Assembly (NCBI GenBank): GCA_054601695.1
Contig: BAAHQB010000028.1
Coordinates: forward strand, 434,001-498,000
Direction: 5' to 3'
Source of the DNA: Amorphochlora amoebiformis
Lineage: Eukaryota > Cercozoa > Chlorarachniophyceae
Length of the DNA: 64,000 nucleotides
Shown here: piece after piece, positions 1 through 64,000 of the stretch
Numbering within the stretch: the first letter of the stretch is position 1
How the letters are laid out: each line of letters begins with the position of its first letter
Made by a program: the position numbers and the translations under genes
Notes under the pieces: model-generated
What the model was told of the DNA's origin: nothing
Databases searched by the model: none
Seen by the model: only the letters and a program-made list of their open reading frames with translations

Positions 1-65
1 ATATATATATATATATAAATACATATGTATGTGTATATGCATACATATACATACATATACATACA

Positions 66-340
66 TACATATATATATCTCGAGATCCCAGAGATTTCTG
101 GAAACGCCACCCCCGGTACTAACCGGTATTAGCCGGTACTACCTGGTGACGCGTTCAGTATTAGATGATAAGGCGGACGTCACACATGTTACGTTCCGGA
201 ATGAACTCTTCGCGCGAAGATTCTAGAATATTCTGGGTACCGCCTTTGTGGCAGGCACGTTAATCATAATCCAACTGCCGTAACTTAAGCGAGTCTACCC
301 CTAATTTGGACTATCACTGCTATATCCTCGCGTTGCGCTG
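66..340. other. Unique non-coding island within katanin intron
   Basis: About 275 bases of ordinary composition between (AT)n tracts. It carries GGTACTAACCGG / CCGGTACTACC-type motifs resembling 45060-45130. No frame continues katanin after its GES codon, and I recognise no gene. Confidence 0.5.
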
Positions 341-409
341 GCAATATAATATGTATGTGTAAGTATTAATATATATATATATATATATAAATATATATAC
401 ATATAGTAT

Positions 410-539
<130 letters not shown>

Positions 540-567
540 TGAACACATACGCAACATACATATGTAA

Positions 568-664
<97 letters not shown>

Positions 665-688
665 GTATAAATATATGCATATCCTAAC

Positions 689-910
689 CTGACTCTCCTC
701 TCCACTTGGAGGTTAAGGTGGATGCCGACACGCTAAAAAATGTCGTGTTGCATTCCTACAATATGCATACATATACATGTATATGTACGTATATATTATT
801 TGTAGGTTTATATGTACGTATATATAATTTGTAGGTTTATATGTATGTATGTATGTATGTATAATATATATATGTGTGTGTATATGTGTGTATATATATA
901 ATATACATAA

Positions 911-970
<60 letters not shown>

Positions 971-1131
971 GTATTTGTATTTATACATATAACATAGATA
1001 TCCTACCGTAGCAACTGCTTTGGCGAGCATGGTTTTCCCCGTCCCTGCACAATATAACACACATATATATATATATATATATATATGCGAATACATAATA
1101 TATATATATATATATATATATATTGCACATA

Positions 1132-1171
<40 letters not shown>

Positions 1172-2452
1172 CATAAATGTTAAATAATATATTAATATAC
1201 ATACATATATATATATATATGTATGTATATATATATATATACATATGTATATGTATATATATATATATATGTATATATATAATATACATGTATATTTATA
1301 CTCATATACATATATACACACCCCCAAGCAACCCAGAAGTTCAGTAAGACAGTCCTATCCTCAGCCCTAACCCTGACCCTAACCCTAACCCTAACCCTAG
1401 CCAGCCCTAACCCTAACCCCAACTCTAACCCTAACCCACCCAAAGCTCACCCTACCTCTTGGTCCCAGCTAACCCTAAATCTCCCTAACCCTAACCATAG
1501 CACAACCTGATCTTTAAACTTATTCCTAACCCAAACCCCACTAAGTCTAAGCCTAAGCCTAGCTTAAAAGTCCATAATGTGGATAGTCAATAGCCCTCGC
1601 TACGACATAATCTGATCCCAACCCTAAGCCTAATCTTTCCCGGAACCTAGCGCATAATCTTTCCCGGAACCTAGCGCATACTCTTTCCCGGAACCTAGCG
1701 CATACTCTTTCCCGGAACCTAGCGCATACTCTTTCCCGGAACCTAGCGCATAATCTTTCCCGGAACCTAGCGCATAATCTTTCCCGGAACCCAGCGCATA
1801 ATCTTACCTAGAGCATAATCTTGCAAACCCCATCCCAAACCCTAACCCTACCTGGTGGGCCGAACATGAGTACGCCCTTCCACGGCCGTCGGATACCGCT
1901 GAGAGAGGGAGACGTGAGAGCGTGACGATGAGAGGGTTGGGAGAGGGAGAAAGAGAGGGAGAGGGGAGAGAAAGAAAGGGAGGGGAGAGAAAGAGAGGGA
2001 GAGGGGAGAGAAAGAGAGCGAGGGGAGAGAAAGAGAGCGAGGGGAGAGAAAGAGATTTAAAGTGTGATATCCGGTCAAACAGAGAGCGAGATTTAGGGGG
2101 GGGGGGGAAAGGGATAGAGGATAATGCTGGTTGGACGAAATGTGAGAGCGTTAGTTAAGAGGGTTTATGAGACAGAAAAAGGAGGAGGGAGAGAATGGAG
2201 AGAGAGAGAGAGAGATCGGACAGAGAGAGAGGGGGGAGAGAGAGAGAGAGAGGGGAGCGAGAGAGAGAGGGGAGCGAGAGAGTGAGAGAGGGTACAGAGG
2301 AAAGAGAGAGAGAGAGGAGAGAGAGTGAGGAGAGAGAGAGAGGAAGAGCGGGATATCGCTGATTGGGGCAGATGTGAGAGCGTGAGATTACATGGTTAGG
2401 ATATATATATATATATATACACACATATATATATATATATTATATATGTTAT

Positions 2453-2507
<55 letters not shown>

Positions 2508-2578
2508 GTATATATATGTATGTATATATTATATATATATATATTACATGTATATATATATATATATTATATATATAT

Positions 2579-2621
<43 letters not shown>

Positions 2622-2981
2622 GATGTGAGAGCATGCGGCGGTTGGAAGTGAGAGAGAGAGAGAGAGAGCGGGGATACCATTAGTTGAGGCAGTGTGAGAG
2701 AGCGTGAGATTCTATTGTTAGAAAAGAGAGAGAGAGAGAGTAGATACGTGAACAGCAAGCGATTAGGAAAGCGAGAGAGTGTGGGAGAGCGAGAGACTAA
2801 GAGAGAGAGAAAGAGTTAGAGAAAGAGAGAGCGGGGATACTGCCAATTCAGGCGGGTGAGAGAGCGTGAGATTGGAGGTTCAGGAAGGAGACAAAGGGTG
2901 TGTGATAGCATGCGATTAGGGTTGAGAGTGAGAGAGAGAAAGATTAGAAGGTTAGGAGTGAGAGAGAGGATATAATATATA

Positions 2982-3019
<38 letters not shown>

Positions 3020-3040
3020 TTTACATACGTTTGTATGTAC

Positions 3041-3073
<33 letters not shown>

Positions 3074-3116
3074 ACATGTAGTTTTTTCACAAACACACAC
3101 ACATATACATATATAC

Positions 3117-3147
<31 letters not shown>

Positions 3148-3337
3148 TATAGATATAATATTATATATATATATATATCTAAAAATATATTACACTAAAT
3201 ATTGTATATTCATATACCGGAAGTATCCTGGAATGATGAGTGGAAGGACCACTGCCTCTTCCAGAAGTCTCTTGGCCTGCGGTATACGTGTTTGAATATG
3301 TGTATATGTATGTGAATAGCGCCTGGCCTACTATATA

Positions 3338-3392
<55 letters not shown>

Positions 3393-3516
3393 TGCCTCTT
3401 CTAGAAGCTTCTTGGCTGCATTATATGTATATGAATATGTCATTATTGGTATAGGAATATATAATTATGAATACATGTGTGTGACGAATGTATTGCATGT
3501 TTATGGAATTGCACGC

Positions 3517-3570
<54 letters not shown>

Positions 3571-3650
3571 AGGTCATCATTATATGTATACATGTAGGTC
3601 ATACAATGATGATAATAGTAATAGTAACAATAATAAAAACAATGTAATAA

Positions 3651-3688
<38 letters not shown>

Positions 3689-3970
3689 TATATACATATA
3701 TGTATACATATAAATAAATAAATGTAGAATTCACGGTAAATATATATTATAGTCACGATTTTCACACCTTTTGAAGCTCTGCGATATCGTCAAATCGGAT
3801 CCCCGGTTTCCGATCTAAGACCTAAAGTGTCGTATGATTATACATGTATATATAAATGTATATATATATATCTATATTATATAATATAATATTTTACATT
3901 TACATAGTATATATTTACATTCCGCTCGATGTGTTCCACAAGCGCTTCATCCCCCTCAGGAGCAACATAC
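689..3970 (-). CDS. Katanin p60 exons 7-12, N-terminal half of AAA+ core
   Basis: Exons 3919-3970 ([17 protein letters not shown]), 3768-3821 ([18 protein letters not shown]), 3218-3276 ([19 protein letters not shown]), 1852-1898 ([15 protein letters not shown]), 1007-1044 ([12 protein letters not shown]) and 689-755 ([18 protein letters not shown], then RGES). The Walker A motif is split across two micro-exons of 47 and 38 nt separated by 807 bp of repeats. The next exon should open with the residues after GES and was searched for in 1-688 without success. Confidence 0.93.
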
Positions 3971-4270
3971 CTGACAACAAATTGTTTCAGAACATCGCAT
4001 TCTCAACACAGCGACAGTGAATGAAACCCACTTGCCCTCCTCCTTCTTCTTGTCTTTCCCGCTCGATTTCTTGCTATCCTTCTTGCTGTCCTTCTTGCTC
4101 CCTCTCGCCCCATAACCTCCGACTCGTGAGTTCTTTCTACTCGTCTTGGAATCAGTCTGATTGACGTCAGAAGGTACATCAGAAGGTACATCAGAAGGTA
4201 TATCAGAAGTTATATCAGAAGGTACATCAGAAGGTATGAAGACATACTATGCATGCGTCCAAATGGGTTT

Positions 4271-4307
<37 letters not shown>

Positions 4308-5483
4308 TATATCTGTAAGTTACATATATACATATTATACAAAAGAATATATATATATATATATATATATATTGTATATAGACTTATATCTGTGTAAATT
4401 ACAATTACATATTATATAAAAGAGTATATATACATATATACATATATATATTTATATATATATATATATATTATATATTATACAAATAACGTACCTTACG
4501 CTTCGGCCCCCCTCTCTGCTGAACCTTGGCGGCATACTGTGCTCGAATCTGTGGCCCCGACAGCCCAGATTGCTTACGCTCCGGCCTTGACATCAATTCG
4601 TACATACGCACATCAGTCAAAAACAGTGGAATGCAAGTAGAAATCTAATTAGATCGCGGCACACCGCTTCCTCAAAGGCGTCCGATTGCCGCTCGAGCCA
4701 GACTTGCCGCGAGCCGGCGGGTCGTGACCGCCCCCATTACTCCTATGATCGTCACTTCCACCGCTTGCCCAGGCTGGAAGGCTGCTCGGCGCAGGACGCG
4801 GCCTGAGTGTATGTCTCGTGTTTAGCGTTACTTTAGCCGCTACGTGGCGTGTATTTAGACCAATCTGAGGGAACGCAGCACCCTCTCTCATTATCTGAAT
4901 TCCAATTATATCTTGTATTAGTCTGTTAGTCTTACCGCTCAGTCCTCGGAGGAGGATCAGGCCAGACGTCTTTATCCACAGGCGCGGGACGCTGTTGCTG
5001 TTGGCGAGCAGCGCCAGCGTTAACGGACTCGGTGGCAGGTCTTCCCCCGGTGCTCTTCAGAGGATCTGGAACAGGAATAGCCCCAGGAGGTTGCTGGTTC
5101 ATAGGGTGTGGCGGTTAGCGATGGAGGCGCGGATTATACAACGGTTTCGAGGCACAACCTTGAGATATTCCACTTCTTTGGCGATCTCACGCACCACTTC
5201 GAGTTCTGCAGCTAGCTGTTCGGCACATTGGTCCCATGCTTTTCGCTCCTTGGCGTCTGTTAGGCTCTTTCTGTACCTGTGGAGGTGTGAATTCTTTAAG
5301 CTCTTGGTTGCACTGTTTGCACGTAGTTGGGAAAGGGGAGGAGTGATAGATATCCTACATATCAATCTGCGATTTGAGGCCATCATAGTAAACTACAGAG
5401 GTAGAGTAGTCTCCTAGAAGTGCAAACTCGCGGAATAGCTTGCAGTTTTCCACACAGCCAGCCAAAACTCGGCTGTCAGCCAT
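689..5483 (-). CDS. KATNA1-like: Katanin p60-like AAA+ ATPase, 12 exons, 3' end beyond left edge
   Basis: Microtubule-severing ATPase catalytic subunit. Twelve exons can be joined in one phase-consistent frame: 5359-5483, 5159-5276, 4936-5093, 4665-4802, 4495-4585, 4032-4246, 3919-3970, 3768-3821, 3218-3276, 1852-1898, 1007-1044 and 689-755, giving 387 residues up to the motif SKWRGES. Order: N-terminal MIT-like helical domain (about 1-81), proline- and lysine-rich linker containing [10 protein letters not shown], then the AAA+ core with [39 protein letters not shown] (Walker A, about 350-357), [10 protein letters not shown] and [19 protein letters not shown]. The [10 protein letters not shown] stretch places it with katanin rather than spastin or VPS4. 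Walker B, sensor and arginine-finger exons are not visible and must lie left of position 1. All introns are GT-AG; the five between 4032 and 5483 other than the AT-rich one are 65-133 bp, while those in the AAA core reach about 1.3 kb. Confidence 0.95.
1361..1500. repeat. CCCTAA telomere-like tract in katanin intron
   Basis: Mostly intact CCCTAA hexamers grading into degenerate ones. Similar sequence abuts exon 10: its donor on the minus strand reads directly into GTAGGGTTAGGG at 1851-1840. Confidence 0.85.
1629..1815. repeat. 24-bp minisatellite in katanin intron, about 7 copies
   Basis: A unit close to TAATCTTTCCCGGAACCTAG plus CGCA is repeated head to tail about seven times with a few point changes (TAAT versus TACT). 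It degenerates into shorter pieces at 1800-1820. It sits between the two Walker A micro-exons, next to CCCTAA sequence. Confidence 0.9.
1901..2970. repeat. GA-rich tracts (CT on katanin sense strand)
   Basis: Long GAGA-rich blocks at about 1901-2360 and 2630-2970, separated by (AT)n. Read on the minus strand they are pyrimidine-rich and end at the acceptor of exon 10 (1899), so they may provide its polypyrimidine tract. Confidence 0.85.
3391..3416 (-). pseudogene. Truncated copy of katanin exon 9 (5' part)
   Basis: On the minus strand a CAG acceptor is followed by a 26-nt copy of the start of exon 9 (intact at 3218-3276), which reads A-K-K-L-L-E-E-A and then runs directly into (AT)n. It lies upstream of the intact exon in gene orientation, is one base short at the junction, and would not keep frame. 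Confidence 0.85.
4032..5093 (-). CDS. Katanin p60 exons 3-6, low-complexity linker
   Basis: Exon 3 (4936-5093) is Pro/Gln-rich and carries [11 protein letters not shown]. Exon 4 (4665-4802) is Gly/Ser-rich. Exon 5 (4495-4585) is basic. Exon 6 (4032-4246) begins with a 12-bp repeat encoding (V/I)-P/T-S-D units six times, followed by a lysine/serine-rich run ending KKKEEGK. Introns between them are 65, 133, 79 and 248 bp; only the 248-bp one holds an (AT)n tract. The acceptor of exon 6 (4247) is set by an in-frame TAG just upstream. Confidence 0.85.
5159..5483 (-). CDS. Katanin p60 exons 1-2, MIT-like domain and start codon
   Basis: Exon 1 (5359-5483) starts at ATG 5483 and reads [16 protein letters not shown] then [20 protein letters not shown], the helical hairpin seen at katanin N termini. 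An 82-bp intron leads to exon 2 (5159-5276), which reads [17 protein letters not shown] and then [13 protein letters not shown]. The start is chosen because it opens the conserved domain directly and no upstream frame extends it. Confidence 0.93.
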
Positions 5484-5800
5484 GGCGGCAGGTGGGTTGA
5501 GATCCGGTTTCGGATTCCAAGAGCTTTTCGGCTATCTCTAATAAATCCCGGGGAATCCCGCACAATACCGGATATTCGAATTTCCCATATCAATCTTCTT
5601 TTTACAGATATCGGCTTGTAGATATCTGGTGGCTTCTGAATCGTGACACTTCTGCGTGACGGATGGCCGTGGTGGCCTTGGCGTTCATTCATCTAGTTTC
5701 AAGGTCACCTACCCACTCAATTTCTCCTAAGAGAACGGATGTTCACGAATTTCTTTTTTCATTGAACGAACCTGTTTGATTCCGTTTGTTCAGTTTCGAA
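5484..5800. promoter_or_regulatory. Divergent intergenic region between katanin and TYW3-TYW2
   Basis: 317 bp between two divergent ATG codons, of ordinary composition and free of (AT)n. It should hold both 5' untranslated regions and a shared or back-to-back promoter. I see no TATA box or other named element. Confidence 0.6.
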
Positions 5801-24475
<18,675 letters not shown>

Positions 24476-24939
24476 TTGCTAGCTGCTAGAATAGGCGTCA
24501 TGTTGAAAATTGTAATGTTTCAGTGCTGATTTCCACTGGTACTATCTAGCTAGTATAGCTGGCCAAGCAACCGTTAGTGACCTGATGGTCCACTTACTAG
24601 ACTTAGGTCTAGCTATATAGTACTATGATATAGATACAGTACTAGATAAATTTACTAGATCTAGTATCTAGAGTATATACATACATCTGTAGATATGTAT
24701 ACTAGATATGGCCATTGGGTATCATCATGGCCCTCTTATCGATATCGACTTAATCGATGGCATTTGGTATTCAGCGTTATTCTGTGATTGTCATCTAACT
24801 TCCGAATTTGGAACCAGCTCATAATGCATATGGCTGTTTACTACACTAGTATAACTGCACAATACGTTCCCGGATCCTCAGATCCTCGAGGGCCGTCTAA
24901 TCAACCATCGACTTCAAGGATTGGGAAGACACGAGCCTC
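24476..24939. other. Convergent intergenic region, CTAG-rich
   Basis: Between the 3' ends of TYW3-TYW2 and the small leftward gene. The words CTAG, TCTAGA and ACTAGT recur many times between about 24545 and 24710. CTAG enrichment recurs only at 59970-60370, the other convergent gap. Confidence 0.75.
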
Positions 24940-25375
24940 TCACCACCGTTTGGAGAACCATCCCCACAGGTCAATCTTGGAATACGGCGCCGTGGTTCTC
25001 GGCGACATCATGCTGAGCGGGTTGAGGTCAAATCCCCTGCGCTGAGCAGGAGTGGCGTAGCCCGCCACGCTCGCAGCGTATCCAAAGATGCCAGATTGGG
25101 GCATGCTGAGCGGGTCGATCTCTTCCTCCTTCTCCTGGGCCTTGTCGAGTTCGGTCTTTATCTCCTCGATCTTCTGCTTGATGTCACTTTGATCCTGCAA
25201 TATGGCTTCCAGTTGTCGACAGGTTGTGTCGTAGTCATAATCCTGAGAATATGATTGTGTGAATATTGGGGAACTCGGGATGACAGTGTTTATTTGGGCC
25301 ATACTATATGTATATTTTTATAGATGAGAATTTCTAATATATACATGCTTATATAAATATCTATATGTGGATATA

Positions 25376-25418
<43 letters not shown>

Positions 25419-25499
25419 TAACACATATATAAAATATGTGTACTGTATAATATGCATACATTTCACAAAAATTTCGCTACAATTATACAACACATGTTC

Positions 25500-25531
<32 letters not shown>

Positions 25532-25688
25532 TACACATGTTCACATATATATTTATACATATTAGTGTGTATATCTATGTATATTTTATATATATTTTTA
25601 TATCCAGATATGTATATACGTGTATATATATATATATTTTTATACATATACATGTATATATATATTTATATGTACATATATTATATAT

Positions 25689-25728
<40 letters not shown>

Positions 25729-26113
25729 CTGGTAGTATATCTTCGTACAAACATATATTGTGATATATTTAATATAGAAAACGATGTTTTTGGGTTTAAA
25801 CTGAAATAAAAAATGAATCTGGTGTGTTATTGAGATAATGGGGAGGTAGCGAGCATTCCTCGGGGTGAAATTCAGGGAGGAGAAAGATTTGTGTGTAAAT
25901 CATATCGAAGGTGGTTAGTAAAATGTATTTCTATCTCACCACCCCAAACATGTCCTCAAAACCCCTCTTCGACACCGTAGACGACAGCTTCGACTCATCC
26001 ACTTCGTTTGCAGCCAGCTGATACAACATTTCTAATGATTGTAGTTGTCTACAGAGCGCGACACTGTCCCTGTCGGCCTGTTCGCACCGTCGGATGGCGC
26101 CTGATGGGGTCAT
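24940..26113 (-). CDS. Unrecognised small coiled-coil protein, probably two exons
   Basis: Exon 1 (25950-26113, ATG 26113) reads [16 protein letters not shown] and then [18 protein letters not shown]. Exon 2 (24940-25303) reads [16 protein letters not shown], a charged helix ([27 protein letters not shown]), [16 protein letters not shown], and ends [13 protein letters not shown]. The intron from 25949 to 25304 is the only phase-matching join I find, giving 175 residues, but its donor GTTTGG is weak; a better donor (GTGAGA at 25942) is out of phase. Exon 2 could instead be a separate 120-residue gene starting at ATG 25302. Both parts are predicted helical and dimerisation-prone. I assign no function. 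Confidence 0.6.
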
Positions 26114-26230
26114 TTCATGGGGTTCACGTGGATCCGGAAAAGTAAGCTACTGTCACTTACATGCACTTGCCTCCCTCTGAAACTCTTTGGTTGACCTCTC
26201 GACCGTAAGGGCTTTCGTGACCAGATTTAG
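26114..26230. promoter_or_regulatory. Divergent intergenic region before TRAPPC11
   Basis: Only 117 bp separate the two divergent ATG codons, so any promoter must be shared or very compact. No known element is recognised. Confidence 0.5.
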
Positions 26231-59866
<33,636 letters not shown>

Positions 59867-60495
59867 AAGCTAGAGAAGAGACAACGTTTTTCTAGTTTTG
59901 ATGACTTTAATCCCGAATGATTAATTTAGTATATATCGTGATCATGATTGTTGTGCACGCATTATCTGGTCATCACCTAGATTCTAGAGATTACTTCTAG
60001 TACTTGTAGGAGGTAGTTACTCATCGTCACCTAAGTGATCTACCTAGATCACTACCTAGACTACTACAACTAGACTAGCTAGACTCTAGAGACCAGACTA
60101 GATCATGTATCAGACTCCATGATTATGGTATACTAGTCATATAGCTTAGCTAGATTCTAGAGATTCTAGCTAGAGATTCTACTAGTAGTACTAGTATCTA
60201 GGTATCTCTTGATACTAGCTCTCTAGGCTCTAGATACTGGGTATACTCTAGATACTAAATACATAATCTGCTAGTAGTAATGTAATCTAAGTACGCGTGA
60301 TATTCTGGATTATTCCAACAGTTATGCGTCATAGACTCTAGACTAGTAGAGACTAGATAGATTCAATTAATTACAATGTTCTCGGAATCTCGATCACTGA
60401 TAATTTCAATGAAAGCCGGCCAGAGTTCTTAACGTAATGTATCACAGACATCGGAGCTCCCATAAAAATGAAGTGAAAAGAGGTTTCATGTGAAC
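59867..60495. other. Convergent intergenic region, CTAG-rich
   Basis: Between the stops of TRAPPC11 and PKG. From about 59970 to 60370 the words CTAG, TCTAGA, CTAGAT and ACTAGT occur dozens of times in non-periodic order. No open frame of note and no (AT)n. Confidence 0.85.
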
Positions 60496-63496
<3,001 letters not shown>

Positions 63497-64000
63497 ATCG
63501 GCACGACTTGGCCCTGGTCCCTGATATCCTCCACTCTCACGAATGGGCTGAAACGCTTTATAGTTTCGGTTTTGGTAAATCAAAGTGAAAATAGCTAAAA
63601 GCTGTTAGAGCTCCGGAATCTATAATTGTGTGTTATCTAACTTATCTTCTCGGCGCGAATTTGCCAGGGCCCACTTCGGGCTATCCGAGCGTCGGGGACC
63701 ATGCTTGGGGACAGGCCGGGGGGGAATACGAATGTGATCGTACATTATTGATCGAACAATATATTTCGACGCGAATTCGAAAATCATATGTTGAAACAGC
63801 TCTGCCCTTTAGGAGGAGAGAAGAGAGACAAGTCGCAACATCTCTGGAAGACAGCTTTGGGAACCGGACAGAATCTCCAAGACCCCAAAAATGTGACACA
63901 TTAATACGTACCTGACCTTTCCTGTGGCGTGATACCTTTTCTGGATACTCAGACCTGACCGCAAGGTGAAAATTTTGAAGAGAAATCCCAAAAAGTCCAG
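63497..64000. other. Region upstream of PKG
   Basis: Ordinary composition. Open codons continue from the PKG frame to 63583 without an ATG and then meet a TAA. I see no convincing exon or regulatory motif in the remainder; short open frames on both strands match nothing I know. Confidence 0.5.

Noticed and set aside
63497-63583. PKG start at 63583
   Set aside because: The codon there is TTG, not ATG; the first ATG is at 63496.

Overview
This is a window of nuclear DNA from an intron-dense eukaryote, most likely a protist. The evidence is spliceosomal introns (GT-AG, with one GC-AG), TTAGGG/CCCTAA repeats, and eukaryote-only genes: katanin p60, a TYW3-TYW2 wybutosine enzyme, TRAPPC11 and a cGMP-dependent-type protein kinase. 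The standard genetic code fits, since TAA and TAG end the genes and no in-frame stop needs reassigning. The lineage cannot be fixed from sequence alone. The kinase (three N-terminal cyclic-nucleotide domains, Met-Gly start) resembles alveolate PKGs, but that is a weak hint.

Layout: katanin p60 runs leftward (689-5483, continuing past the left edge). A TYW3-TYW2 fusion runs rightward (5801-24475). A small unrecognised coiled-coil gene runs leftward (24940-26113). TRAPPC11 runs rightward (26231-59866). PKG runs leftward (60496-63496). Orientation alternates strictly. The two divergent gaps are 317 and 117 bp, and the two convergent gaps (464 and 629 bp) are rich in CTAG. Spliced by hand, the coding sequence is about 9.9 kb, roughly 15% of the window. 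Exon phases chain through all of katanin, TYW3-TYW2 and PKG, and through most of TRAPPC11.

The remaining 85% is mainly intron, filled with (AT)n microsatellite, CT/GA tracts, telomere-like repeats and partial copies of neighbouring exons. More than 20 exons or exon edges have one to seven partial copies beside them. A polarity rule holds in every case I found: copies of an exon's 5' part (with acceptor) lie upstream of the intact exon, and copies of a 3' part (with donor) lie downstream. This is what repeated tandem duplication with one breakpoint in the exon and one in the flanking repeat would produce when only gene-preserving events survive. Several copies keep usable splice signals and could act as decoy or poison exons. 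I regard this as the most unusual feature of the window.

Functionally the genes are unrelated: microtubule severing, tRNA-Phe wybutosine synthesis (two consecutive steps on one polypeptide), TRAPP-complex membrane traffic and cyclic-nucleotide signalling. All long open frames translating as Tyr-Ile or Ser-Leu repeats are (AT)n or (CT)n artefacts.
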